Shown piece by piece: positions 53,397 to 61,422 of a stretch of 64,000 bases of DNA (positions are counted from its first letter, which is position 1; each line of letters opens with the position of its first letter). The stretch is from Streptomyces sp. NBC_01689 (lineage in GTDB: Bacteria > Actinomycetota > Actinomycetes > Streptomycetales > Streptomycetaceae): NCBI RefSeq assembly GCF_036250675.1, contig NZ_CP109592.1, positions 9,796,001 through 9,860,000 on the forward strand, read 5' to 3'. The notes below the pieces were generated by a model, which searched no databases, was not told the DNA's origin, and saw only the letters and a list, made by a program, of their open reading frames with translations. A program made the position numbers and the translations under genes.

Positions 53397-53423
53397 GCCC
53401 GGCGTCCCCCGAGGACGCCGGGC
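53397..53423 (-). terminator. Hairpin after SAM synthetase gene
   Basis: Perfect 11-bp arms (53397-53407, 53413-53423) with a 5-nt loop, 51 nt downstream of the metK stop. Confidence 0.75.
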
Positions 53424-53473
53424 CCGATGCGTGTGCGAGGCGGTCGGCACCGCGTCGCCGGGACGGGGCGGGC

Positions 53474-54685
53474 CTACAGCCCGACCGCTGTCCGCAGGGC
53501 GTTGACGCGGTCGGTGCGCTCCCACGTGAAGGCGTCGCCCTCGCGGCCGAAGTGGCCGTAGGCGGCGGTCTGCGCGTAGATCGGGCGCAGCAGGTCGAGG
53601 TCGCGGATGATCGCGGCCGGGCGCAGGTCGAAGACCTCGTCGATGGCCTTCTCGATCCGGTCGACGTCGACGGTGTGGGTGCCGAAGGTCTCCACGAACA
53701 GGCCGACCGGCCGCGCCTTGCCGATGGCGTAGGCGACCTGGACCTCGCAGCGCGAGGCGAGCCCGGCGGCGACGACGTTCTTGGCGACCCAGCGCATCGC
53801 GTACGCGGCGGAACGGTCGACCTTGGACGGGTCCTTGCCGGAGAAGGCGCCGCCGCCGTGACGGGCCATGCCGCCGTACGTGTCGATGATGATCTTGCGG
53901 CCGGTGAGGCCGGCGTCGCCCATCGGGCCGCCGATCTCGAAGCGGCCGGTCGGGTTGACCAGCAGGCGGTAGCCCTCGGTGTCCAGCTTGATGCCGTTGT
54001 CCGCGAGCGCCCGCACCTCCGGTTCGACGACGAACTCGCGGATGTCCGGGGCGAGCAGCGAGTCGAGGTCGATGTCCGCGGAGTGCTGGGAGGACACGAC
54101 GACGGTGTCCAGGCGGACCGCCCGGTCGCCGTCGTACTCGATGGTGACCTGGGTCTTGCCGTCGGGGCGCAGGTAGGGGACCGTGCCGTTCTTGCGGACC
54201 TCGGAGAGCCGGTGGGAGAGCCGGTGCGCGAGGTGGATCGGCAGCGGCATCAGCTCCGGGGTCTCGTCCGTCGCGTAGCCGAACATCAGGCCCTGGTCAC
54301 CGGCGCCCTGCTGGTCCAGGTCGTCGCTCTGGCCGTCCCCGGCGCGCTTCTCGTACGCGGAGTCGACGCCCTGGGCGATGTCGGGGGACTGGGTGCCGAT
54401 CGACGTGGACACCCCGCACGACAGTCCGTCGAAGCCCTTGACGGAGGAGTCGTAGCCGATCTCCAGGATCTTGTCCCGGACGAGCTGGGCGATCGGCACG
54501 TAGGCGGTGGTCGCGACCTCGCCGGCCACGTGCACCAGGCCGGTGGTGATCAGTGTCTCCACCGCCACGCGTGAGGTGGGGTCCTGGCGCAGCAGCGCGT
54601 CGAGGATGGTGTCGCTGATCTGGTCGGCGATCTTGTCGGGGTGTCCCTCTGTGACGGACTCCGAGGTGAACAGGCGGTGAGACAC
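53474..54685 (-). CDS. metK: S-adenosylmethionine synthetase (MetK)
   Basis: A 403-aa full-length enzyme: [20 protein letters not shown] at the start, [10 protein letters not shown] and [19 protein letters not shown]. It makes SAM from methionine and ATP. GTG 54685 has AAGGGAG 5 nt upstream. Last gene of the carrier-protein operon and next to an MTA/SAH-type nucleosidase, so it is likely a pathway-dedicated copy raising SAM supply, though I cannot exclude that it is the only metK of the genome. Demand could come from MqnE/MqnC or from a SAM-derived building block. Confidence 0.95.
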   Translation of the reverse strand: MSHRLFTSESVTEGHPDKIADQISDTILDALLRQDPTSRVAVETLITTGLVHVAGEVATTAYVPIAQLVRDKILEIGYDSSVKGFDGLSCGVSTSIGTQSPDIAQGVDSAYEKRAGDGQSDDLDQQGAGDQGLMFGYATDETPELMPLPIHLAHRLSHRLSEVRKNGTVPYLRPDGKTQVTIEYDGDRAVRLDTVVVSSQHSADIDLDSLLAPDIREFVVEPEVRALADNGIKLDTEGYRLLVNPTGRFEIGGPMGDAGLTGRKIIIDTYGGMARHGGGAFSGKDPSKVDRSAAYAMRWVAKNVVAAGLASRCEVQVAYAIGKARPVGLFVETFGTHTVDVDRIEKAIDEVFDLRPAAIIRDLDLLRPIYAQTAAYGHFGREGDAFTWERTDRVNALRTAVGL

Positions 54686-54724
54686 GGCGCTCCCTTGGGT
54701 GCGGGGGCTGTCGGCGGTGAAGCC

Positions 54725-55423
54725 CTATGCGGCGCGGGGCGCTGACAGCGGGTGGACGGTGAAGACGGCGGACGTGCGGGTGCGGCGGGGGAGGCGGCGG
54801 GGCGTGCGGGGTGCGGGGAGGTGCTGTGCGACCCAGCCGGCCAGGATTCCGGCGGCGTGGTCGAGTGCCTCGGGCCAGGTGGTACGTGCGTCCTCGTCGG
54901 CGCTGTCACTGACGAACTTGACGAGACGTACGGGGATGTTGAGGTGCTGTGCCACGGTCGCGACGGCGTAGCCCTCCATGTCGACGAGGTCGGCCTCCTG
55001 GGCGAGCCGGTCGCGGACGGCGGAGTCCGTGACGAAGGTGTCGCCGGTCGCGAGGGTGGGCCCGCGGTCCGCGCCCACGGTGAGGGGGGCACCGTAGACG
55101 CGGCCGCTGATCCGGTGCAGGAGGGCGGTGTCGAAGTCGTGCTGGACGACCCGGGAGATCTCGTGGACGCCCGGCAGGCCGTCCTTCAGCGCTCCGGCCG
55201 TGCCGAGGTTGACGATCTCGCCGGGGCGCTCGCCCCGGGACAGGGTGAGGGCGAGGGCCGCGGCCGCGTTGACCTTTCCCATCCCGGTGACCAGCAGGGG
55301 GAAGCGGCCGTCGAGGTGGGCCGCCTCCTCCGCCACGGCCGCGACGATCAGCGGCGCGTCGGAGCGGATCTCACCGATGAGGCGGGGGGAGAACGCGTGG
55401 TCGGTGACCGGGTGGAGGGACAC
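54725..55423 (-). CDS. 5'-methylthioadenosine/SAH-type nucleosidase (possible futalosine hydrolase)
   Basis: A 232-aa PNP_UDP_1-fold nucleosidase: LLVTGMGKVNAAAAL near the start, LVDMEGYAVA with the catalytic/ribose-binding Glu, and VSDSADED with the general-acid Asp. It hydrolyses the N-glycosidic bond of MTA, SAH or 5'-deoxyadenosine. The related MTAN of Campylobacter/Helicobacter also cleaves aminofutalosine, so it may supply the MqnB step missing among the mqn genes here. GTG 55423 has AGGAAG 4 nt upstream; ATG 55444 is an alternative. It sits 39 bp before metK. Confidence 0.88.
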   Translation of the reverse strand: MSLHPVTDHAFSPRLIGEIRSDAPLIVAAVAEEAAHLDGRFPLLVTGMGKVNAAAALALTLSRGERPGEIVNLGTAGALKDGLPGVHEISRVVQHDFDTALLHRISGRVYGAPLTVGADRGPTLATGDTFVTDSAVRDRLAQEADLVDMEGYAVATVAQHLNIPVRLVKFVSDSADEDARTTWPEALDHAAGILAGWVAQHLPAPRTPRRLPRRTRTSAVFTVHPLSAPRAA

Positions 55424-55447
55424 GGCGCTTCCTGCCTTTCGCAAGGG

Positions 55448-55966
55448 TCAGCCCACCGGGCGCTCGGTGTCGAAGTCGTCGAGGTAGGCCTGCTTCGCGG
55501 CGGTGTCGCGCGCCGAGCGCAGGTAGAGCGACCAGGCGCGCCGCTCGTGCCCGGTCACGTCCAGTTCGACGACGTCCTGGGCGGCGAGCTGCAGGCCGGG
55601 CTCCTGTTCGTAGGGGCGGAAGCCGTCGCCGGTGTCGGCGTAGATCGCCTGGACCAGCTCGTTGCGGTCCCGCCACACGCAGACCTGCATGAAGTAGTGG
55701 TCGCCGCAGCGGTGCAGCAGCACGTAGCCGAACTCCTTGCGGAACGCCAGCCGTCCGGCGGCCTCCTCGGCCCGCAGGAACACCCGCGCCCGCTCGCCGA
55801 CCTCGGGCGTCGCCTCCTGCTCCGCGCCGCGGATGTCGTACCACTTCAGGTAGGCGCCCGGCAGGACGAGGTGCCCTCCGGGGTGGCTGCGGTGCAGCGT
55901 GTGCGACCAGCCGGCGTACTCGGCGTATCCGGTGAGGTCGTCGCGGGTCGTGGCCGCTGCCGACAC
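55448..55966 (-). CDS. Protein of unknown function, 172 aa
   Basis: I do not recognise a family. It is a soluble, mixed alpha/beta-looking protein with many aromatic residues and no signal peptide or membrane segment. Notable stretches are LPGAYLKWYDIRG, EFGYVLLHRCGDHYFMQVCVW and DTGDGFRPYEQEPG. The GTG start at 55966 has GGAG 6 nt upstream; ATG 55999 would add 11 residues but has no ribosome site. Codon use and third-position GC are like the neighbours, so it is a real gene. It ends 24 bp before the nucleosidase start and follows the transglutaminase-like gene, so it probably acts in the same building-block route. Confidence 0.75.
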   Translation of the reverse strand: MSAAATTRDDLTGYAEYAGWSHTLHRSHPGGHLVLPGAYLKWYDIRGAEQEATPEVGERARVFLRAEEAAGRLAFRKEFGYVLLHRCGDHYFMQVCVWRDRNELVQAIYADTGDGFRPYEQEPGLQLAAQDVVELDVTGHERRAWSLYLRSARDTAAKQAYLDDFDTERPVG

Positions 55967-56106
55967 AGCGATCTCCGTTCCTGTGGGGTGCGGGTACATA
56001 CGGGTGCGGGTGGGGGCGAGGTGGTGCAGGGGGGTGCGGGGTGGTGGGCGGTCCGGTGCGGCCGGCCCGGCGGGGGAGACCGGGTGGGGCCGCACCGGAC
56101 CCCGTC

Positions 56107-56826
56107 TCAGACCGTCGCGGTCGCGGCCTCGTCGGCCAGCGATCCGGAGACGGTGGTGTGGGCGCTCGCGAACAGCTGCGGGTGGGCCCGCTGGATCCCG
56201 CCGACCACCAGGTCGTAGGGGACGTCGTCGAAGGAGCCGTGCTCGTGGATGAACTCCATGTGCTGCCGGCCGTCCTCGTCGAACGGGTGGTACAGGCTGT
56301 CCGTGCGGCCGTCGAAGTCCAGCGGCTTGATCTTGTAGAGCTTGCAGAGAAGCTTGTTGAAGACCGGGGTCGCCTTCACCCACCTGCCGTCGAGCTCGAC
56401 CACGGTCAGGCTGTGGAAGCGGAAGACGTCCCCGCCGACCAGCTCCCGCAGCCGCGGCGAGGCGAGGTGGTTGCGCACGTCGCCGTAGTAGACGCGGCTC
56501 GGGATGCCCACGGCGCGCAGCGCGGCCGCGTAGAGGATGGACTTGTGGACGCAGAACCCGAAGCCCTTCTCCAGCACGCCGGTCGCGCTCAGCCCGTGCC
56601 GGGTCAGATCGGCGCCGTACACCTCGTAGGTGATGCCGTCGCGCACCGCGTAGTAGAGCGCGATCGCCTTCTGCGTCTTTGTCTCGCTCTCCTTGGCCCG
56701 GGCGAGGGTCTTGTCGACGAACGCGCGGACGGCCGGCGAGCGGTGGTCCAGGAACTCGGTCGCGGCCAGAGTGGCCGTCTCGGTGGCGGTGCCGGCCGCA
56801 GCCGCGGCACCGGTGTTCTCTGCCAT
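56107..56826 (-). CDS. Transglutaminase-like protein
   Basis: A 239-aa protein with the papain-like transglutaminase core: Cys in GFGFCVHKSILYAAALRAVGIPSR and His in FHSLTVVELDGRWVKATP; the usual third-position Asp is not clear (KATPVFN). In natural-product clusters such proteins can form amide bonds from carrier-bound acyl groups (the andrimid AdmF precedent) or act as peptidases. The first 20 residues are Ala/Thr-rich. It lies 25 bp after the acyl-CoA dehydrogenase in the operon with a free carrier protein, which would be its natural acyl donor. Confidence 0.8.
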   Translation of the reverse strand: MAENTGAAAAAGTATETATLAATEFLDHRSPAVRAFVDKTLARAKESETKTQKAIALYYAVRDGITYEVYGADLTRHGLSATGVLEKGFGFCVHKSILYAAALRAVGIPSRVYYGDVRNHLASPRLRELVGGDVFRFHSLTVVELDGRWVKATPVFNKLLCKLYKIKPLDFDGRTDSLYHPFDEDGRQHMEFIHEHGSFDDVPYDLVVGGIQRAHPQLFASAHTTVSGSLADEAATATV

Positions 56827-56851
56827 GTTTCTCGGGATTCCTTCCAGATCC

Positions 56852-58018
56852 TCAGGCCTGCGCGGGCCTGAGCGGACGGTTCAGGCCCATGAGGGTGGCC
56901 AGACGCTGGCGCTGGATCTCCGAGGTGCCGGAGTAGATCCGCCCGCCCACGGCGTCCCGCAGGTCCTTCTCGACTCCGTACTCGCTGACGTAGCCGTAAC
57001 CGCCGAAGACCTGGATCGCGTTCAGCGCGGAGCGCACGTTCGCCTCGCTCACCACCAGCTTGGTCATCGCGACGTCACTGGCGGCGTCGGCCTTGGACTG
57101 CACCTTCTCGGCGGTGTCGTAGATCCACTTCTGTGAGGTCTCCAGGTCGATCCGCATCTCGACGATCATGTTGGCGACCGACTGGTTCGCGCCGATGACC
57201 GACCCGAACTGGGTACGGGTACGGGCGTACTCCACGCACCGCTCCAGGCGCCGGCGCATCTCGCCGACGTTGATCCCGAAGCCGCACAGGATCTCCCACT
57301 TCATGACGTGGTCGAAGATGAGGAACCCCGCGCCCTTGCTGCCGACCACGTGGTCCCGGGGCACCCGGACGTCGTCCAGGAAGACCTCGGCCAGCGGCGA
57401 GGTGCGCAGCCCCATCTTCGAGATGGGGTTGCCGACCGACAGGCCCGGCGAGTCGCGGCGCACCAGGAACGCGGTGATCCCGGCCAGGTCACCGGGCGCG
57501 CCGGTCCGGGCGTAGACGACGATCACGTCGGCGATCGAGGCGTTGCTGATGAACGACTTGCTCCCGTTGAGGACGAAGTCGTCGCCGTCCAGGACGGCGG
57601 TGGTCTGCATCCCCATCACGTCCGAACCGCCGGAGGGTTCGGTGATGGCGTGCGCGCCGATCATCGTGCCGGCGCAGATCTCCGGCAGGTAGCGGGCCTT
57701 GAGCGCCGACGAACCGAACCGCTGGAGCGGGACACCGGTGCTGACCATGTGGGTGGAGACCGAGAAGTTCAGCCCGGAGTCCTGGCAGTCGTGGCCGAGC
57801 TGCTCCAGCACATGGACGGTGGTCAGCAGGTCCTTGCCCAGACCCCCGTGGAGGGGGTCGAACGGCAGCCCGAACAGGCCCACGTCCCTGAGTCGTTGCC
57901 AGCCGTCCCGGTCGAACGTGCCGTCCCGGTCGCGTTCGAGGTGGTCGGCGCCGGCCTTCGAGGCCACGGCGCCGATCGCCTCACGCAGTTCCTGCTGTTC
58001 CTCGCTCCAGCGCATCAT
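56852..58018 (-). CDS. Acyl-CoA dehydrogenase-type flavoenzyme acting on carrier-bound acyl
   Basis: A 388-aa enzyme, full length for the family. It has ITEPSGGSDV (FAD/substrate loop), MGLRTSPLAEVFLDDVRVP and the C-terminal IYSGTSEIQRQ. Genome context with an adenylating enzyme and a stand-alone carrier protein is the same trio as in prolyl-PCP to pyrrolyl-PCP oxidation, so it may oxidise a carrier-bound amino acid at C-alpha/C-beta. ATG 58018 is chosen; ATG 58015 is equally possible. It starts 20 bp after the cupin stop. Confidence 0.88.
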   Translation of the reverse strand: MMRWSEEQQELREAIGAVASKAGADHLERDRDGTFDRDGWQRLRDVGLFGLPFDPLHGGLGKDLLTTVHVLEQLGHDCQDSGLNFSVSTHMVSTGVPLQRFGSSALKARYLPEICAGTMIGAHAITEPSGGSDVMGMQTTAVLDGDDFVLNGSKSFISNASIADVIVVYARTGAPGDLAGITAFLVRRDSPGLSVGNPISKMGLRTSPLAEVFLDDVRVPRDHVVGSKGAGFLIFDHVMKWEILCGFGINVGEMRRRLERCVEYARTRTQFGSVIGANQSVANMIVEMRIDLETSQKWIYDTAEKVQSKADAASDVAMTKLVVSEANVRSALNAIQVFGGYGYVSEYGVEKDLRDAVGGRIYSGTSEIQRQRLATLMGLNRPLRPAQA

Positions 58019-58038
58019 GACGGGGAAGTGTCCGATCC

Positions 58039-58416
58039 TCAGTACTGGGAAAAGGCTTCGTCGCTGAGCGCGTGGCTCTCGTCGCCCCTCAGCGGCGGGT
58101 TGAAGACGCTCACGAGCTCCATGTCCTGGTCGGGGGAGGCGATCAGGAAGTGGGCGTCGTGCTCGTCGAGGACGTACAGCACACCGGGGGTCAGGTCCTG
58201 CGCGACGCTGCCGTCGGCGGCCTCGACACGGCCCGAGCCGGAGATGCAGTAGCACGCCTCGAGGTGACGCCGGTACTGCAGCCGTGACTTCGTGCCCGCG
58301 CGGACGACGGTGTGACAGATGCCGAAGCCCATGTTGTCCGCTTCGACCAGGAGGCGGTGACTCGGACCGCTTCCCCACTCGACCGGTGTGACCTGCGACT
58401 TCTCGCGAATGAACAT
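58039..58416 (-). CDS. Ectoine-synthase-like cupin (EctC family)
   Basis: A 125-aa single-domain cupin closely matching EctC in length and layout. It has [18 protein letters not shown] (metal Tyr/Glu region), [15 protein letters not shown] (metal His) and VFNPPL. EctC closes a tetrahydropyrimidine ring from N-gamma-acetyl-diaminobutyrate. Here ectA and ectB are absent, so it is not an osmolyte gene; a ring closure or dehydration on a carrier-bound diamino or amide substrate is the obvious guess. ATG 58416 has a strong AAAGGA. It is placed between the carrier protein and the dehydrogenase. Confidence 0.88.
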   Translation of the reverse strand: MFIREKSQVTPVEWGSGPSHRLLVEADNMGFGICHTVVRAGTKSRLQYRRHLEACYCISGSGRVEAADGSVAQDLTPGVLYVLDEHDAHFLIASPDQDMELVSVFNPPLRGDESHALSDEAFSQY

Positions 58417-58461
58417 GGTTTCCTTTCTTTCTCCTGGTGTGGAGGTGCGGGGGAGCGGGGG

Positions 58462-58722
58462 TTACTCGGGGGCGGTGACGCCGGCGTAGCGGCGGACGAC
58501 CTTCTCGACGGCCGCGACCGACCGGAAGTCGTCCGGGGAGATCTCCAGGTCGGCGAACGGGATGTCGAAGCGGTCACCCAGCCACTCGATGAGCCGCAGC
58601 AGGTCCAGGCTGCTGATGACGCCGTTCTCCAGCAGGTCGTAGGACGGGTCCAGTTCCGAGACGGGGGTGCCGGGCAGGTACTCCGCCACGATGTGCGCGG
58701 TGATGTCGCGTTGGATGGTCAT
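58462..58722 (-). CDS. Stand-alone acyl/peptidyl carrier protein
   Basis: An 86-aa acidic four-helix carrier. The phosphopantetheine serine lies in NGVISSLDLLRLIEWL, where the usual Asp before Ser is replaced (SSL instead of DSL). Its ATG overlaps the stop of the adenylation gene (ATGA), so enzyme and carrier are made together. It carries the substrate for the dehydrogenase, cupin and transglutaminase-like protein. Confidence 0.9.
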   Translation of the reverse strand: MTIQRDITAHIVAEYLPGTPVSELDPSYDLLENGVISSLDLLRLIEWLGDRFDIPFADLEISPDDFRSVAAVEKVVRRYAGVTAPE

Positions 58723-60167
58723 TGGATCTTCTCCATGAGCAGGCGACGGCTCACCTTGCCGGTGGGCCCGATCGGCAGTGGGTCGGTCATCAGGTGGAAG
58801 GCGGCGGGAATGGCCGCCCGGTTGACCTTGGCGGCGCAGTAGCTGCGCAGCTGCAGTCCGGTCACCGCGTCGTCGCTGCGCCGGACGAACGCGTGCAGTG
58901 CACGTCCCGAGTCGGGGTGCGGCACGGCCACCACGGCCGCCTCGGCGACCCCTCCGTGGCCCTGCAGGACCCGTTCGACCTCCTCCAGGTTGATGCGCAC
59001 ACCGCGCACCTTGACCTGCGAGTCGGTGCGGCCCACCAGGGCCAGTTCACCGCCGGCGGAACGGGTGACCACATCACCGGTGCGGTACCAGACACGGTCG
59101 CCGCGCACCACGAACCGGTCCTTCGCCCCGGCCTCGCCGAGGTACCCGGAGGTCTGGAACGGCGTCGAGACCAGCAGTTCGCCGCTGCCGGCACCGCGCA
59201 GCACCTCGCCGTCGGCCACCACGTCCACCAGCACGCCCGGCAACGGACTGCCCAGGGGCAGCACCTCCCGGTCGGCGGCCTCGGCCGCGGAGAACGTGTG
59301 GATCATGCTGTCGTTCGTCTCGGTGCAGCCGTACACGTTGTGCAGCCGCGCCGCCGGGAAGAGCCGCGACAGCCCGGCCCGCACGGACCGCGGCACGTGA
59401 TCACCCGTCAGCAGCAGCTCACGCACGCCCGGGAACGTGGACCCGGTGCCCGCCTCGGTCAGCAGCCGGAAGAACATCGGCACCGCCTGCACGACGTGCG
59501 GCCGGGTGCTCTCCAGCAGCCCGAGCAGGTACTTCGTGTCGACGCTGCGGTCGTGGTCCACCGGTACGACACAGCCGCCGTGCCGCAGCGTGCCCCAGAT
59601 GTCCAGGAGGGTCAGGTCGAAGTTGAGCGGGGCGAAGTTCAGCACCCGCGTACCGGTGCCGAGCGCGAACGCGCTGCCCGCCCAGGAGGTGAAGGCGTCG
59701 ACGCCGGCCGCGCCCAGCGGAACGAGCTTGGGGATGCCGGTGGAACCGGACGTCGTCAGCAGCAGGCTGGTGTCCTCGGGCAGCACCGGCCCGCCCGGCG
59801 CGGCCGTCACCGGACGGTGCGTCAGACGCTCCTCGGCGACGCCCAGGACGGCCTGACAGCCGCTGCGTCCGACCAGCTCGGCCAGGAGCTCCCGGCCGAG
59901 TTCCGTGGAGGCCAGCAGCAGCGGCCGTCCGGCCCTCATGCAGGCCAGGACCGTGGCGATCGCCACGGCCGACTTCGACGCCTGGAGCGCGAGCGGGCGG
60001 CGGGTGTCGGGATACCGGCCGGCCAGCTCCGCACCGATCCGCTCCGCCGCCGCGACCAGTTCGGCATACGTGACGACCTCGTCCCGCGCGCCGCCGAACA
60101 GCAGCGCCGGATCGTCCGGGCTTTGCTTCGCACGCACTGCGACGTCCGCCGCCACCGATCTGGACAT
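58719..60167 (-). CDS. Stand-alone adenylation enzyme (aminoacyl-AMP ligase)
   Basis: A 482-aa ANL enzyme with LTTSGSTGIPKLVPL, A4-like LNFDLTLLDIW containing the Asp that in NRPS domains binds the amino group of an alpha-amino acid, GCTETND, YRTGD, KVRGVRINLEEVE and the catalytic Lys in GPTGKVSRR. It therefore likely loads an alpha-amino acid onto the adjacent carrier protein. Which one (proline, a SAM-derived cyclic amino acid, or another) I cannot read by eye. ATG 60167 has GGGGAG just upstream. First gene of an eight-gene minus-strand operon. Confidence 0.9.
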   Translation of the reverse strand: MSRSVAADVAVRAKQSPDDPALLFGGARDEVVTYAELVAAAERIGAELAGRYPDTRRPLALQASKSAVAIATVLACMRAGRPLLLASTELGRELLAELVGRSGCQAVLGVAEERLTHRPVTAAPGGPVLPEDTSLLLTTSGSTGIPKLVPLGAAGVDAFTSWAGSAFALGTGTRVLNFAPLNFDLTLLDIWGTLRHGGCVVPVDHDRSVDTKYLLGLLESTRPHVVQAVPMFFRLLTEAGTGSTFPGVRELLLTGDHVPRSVRAGLSRLFPAARLHNVYGCTETNDSMIHTFSAAEAADREVLPLGSPLPGVLVDVVADGEVLRGAGSGELLVSTPFQTSGYLGEAGAKDRFVVRGDRVWYRTGDVVTRSAGGELALVGRTDSQVKVRGVRINLEEVERVLQGHGGVAEAAVVAVPHPDSGRALHAFVRRSDDAVTGLQLRSYCAAKVNRAAIPAAFHLMTDPLPIGPTGKVSRRLLMEKIQ

Positions 60168-60522
60168 GACTCCCCATTGATCGAAGATCGGGGGACCCGA
60201 GCAATCGAGTCCTCCGACCGGATATACCGTCACGAACATTCTGAGGGGGCCGCCCCGTAATTCTCTTCGGACTAGCGGACGGGTTTTGTACCCGTTCTTT
60301 GGACCTGTATCAGGACCGGACGGAAGACACTCCACAAATAAACGTGACAGACGTCTCTCCTGCCTTGATGAACTCCCCCCCCGGGGAACAGAAAAGCTCG
60401 TCCAGGCGGCCCGGACCGTGAATTCAAAACCGGCCCCGACCGCCTTCGACGAGCATTCTCCGCAACAGTGGATACCTGATTCTCCAGGAAATACCCCATT
60501 CGGTTCCGCGACCGCGCGGAAC
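60168..60522. promoter_or_regulatory. AT-richer intergenic region, probable promoter of the building-block operon
   Basis: 355 bp with visibly lower GC than all neighbours and no coding sequence. It includes a GATATACC stretch near 60221 that could be a -10 for the minus-strand operon, and an inverted repeat ACGGGT-N5-ACCCGT at 60279-60295. The right part lies just downstream of the LuxR gene. Confidence 0.5.
60279..60295. promoter_or_regulatory. Inverted repeat, operator or weak terminator
   Basis: Perfect 6-bp arms 60279-60284 and 60290-60295. It is followed by TTCTTT on the plus strand, but no plus-strand gene ends here, so an operator is at least as likely. Confidence 0.4.
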
Positions 60523-61233
60523 CTAGAAACCCCCGCCCCGCGGGCCGGCCAGAACACCCCGGTCCCACGCACGGACGATGGCCTGCGCACGACTGCGCAC
60601 ACCGAGCTTGCGCAGCAGGTTCGACACGTGGAACTTCACGGTCTTCTCGCTCAGCACCAGCTCCTGGGCGACCTCGCTGTTGGACATGCCCGCCGCGATC
60701 AGATCGAAGATCTCCCGCTCCCGGGACGTCAGCGTCGCCACCTGAGGCACCTGCTCCACCGCCACCTGCGCCGGCCCACGCCGCACCAGGAGGTCCACCA
60801 GCCGGCGGGTCAGCGGCGGCGGCAGCACGGCGTACCCGTCCGAGACCGCGCGGATCGCGGTGGCGATCTCACTGAGCGCCGCGTCGTGCAGCACGAACCC
60901 GTCCGCGCCGGCCCGCAGATGCTCCAGCGCCGTCTCGTCCACACACCGGTCGACGAGCACCACCGCCGCCGGGCCGCCGCCCCGGGCGACGACCGCGCGC
61001 AGGATGTCACCCGTCTCCCAGCCCGGATCGGAGTCGTCGATCAGCACGACCCGCGGCTCCTGCTCGTCCAGCAGACGCAGCAACTGCGGCCGGGAATCGG
61101 CCACCCCGACCGCTTCTAGTTCCGCCTCCGCCGCCATCAGGGCGCGCAACGCCGTGACGAGCAGCGGCCGACGGGCCAGAACGGCGATCCGGATCGGCCG
61201 GGTACGGGGACCGGTGGCGGCCATCTGCGACAT
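60523..61233 (-). CDS. NarL/LuxR-family response regulator, atypical receiver
   Basis: A 236-aa protein: receiver-like domain about 10-130 and C-terminal LuxR HTH about 165-225 (LTSREREIFDLIAAGMSNSEVA, then KTVKFHVSNLLRKLGV). The acidic pair near the receiver start is lost (IAVLARRPLLV), while LIDDSD is kept, so phosphorylation-dependent control is doubtful; no sensor kinase is adjacent. ATG 61233 has GGAGG very close; ATG 61224 is an alternative. It is the best local candidate to bind the palindromes listed here. Confidence 0.9.
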   Translation of the reverse strand: MSQMAATGPRTRPIRIAVLARRPLLVTALRALMAAEAELEAVGVADSRPQLLRLLDEQEPRVVLIDDSDPGWETGDILRAVVARGGGPAAVVLVDRCVDETALEHLRAGADGFVLHDAALSEIATAIRAVSDGYAVLPPPLTRRLVDLLVRRGPAQVAVEQVPQVATLTSREREIFDLIAAGMSNSEVAQELVLSEKTVKFHVSNLLRKLGVRSRAQAIVRAWDRGVLAGPRGGGF

Positions 61234-61374
61234 CAACCTCCAAACATCCTGGATGAGGCACCGGGGCCACAGCTCCCCCGGCTCGTGAACGAGCCGCTGC
61301 CGGCACACCCGGCCGAGCGCTCCGCGCACCGGATCCCTTCCGCCACGACCGGCGGCCCGGCCCGCCACCCGGCC

Positions 61375-61394
61375 GCGGGGAAACCTCACCCCGC
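61375..61394 (-). terminator. Small hairpin after EamA gene
   Basis: 6-bp arms GCGGGG and CCCCGC with an 8-nt loop, 28 nt after the stop of the transporter gene. Confidence 0.4.
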
Positions 61395-61422
61395 CCGCCG
61401 GCGGCCACGGCACACCCCCGGA

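Larger units (their letters stand above)
52571..53473. other. 0.9-kb repetitive non-coding region
   Basis: No believable gene. The left part (about 52590-52800) is a degenerate tandem array with a period near 47-50 bp. A 25-bp repeat occurs twice at 52872-52896 and 52897-52921, and further short duplications follow up to about 53300. Long open frames here are Pro/Arg/Ala-rich in several frames at once, a sign of GC bias rather than coding. It may mark a sub-cluster border. Confidence 0.65.

Noticed and set aside
52635..54574. Long plus-strand frames through the repetitive region and over metK
   Set aside because: Low-complexity Pro/Arg/Ala composition in several frames at once and overlap with a clear MetK; no ribosome sites.
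58039..58416. Ectoine biosynthesis locus
   Set aside because: No ectA, ectB or ectD; neighbours are carrier-protein enzymes.
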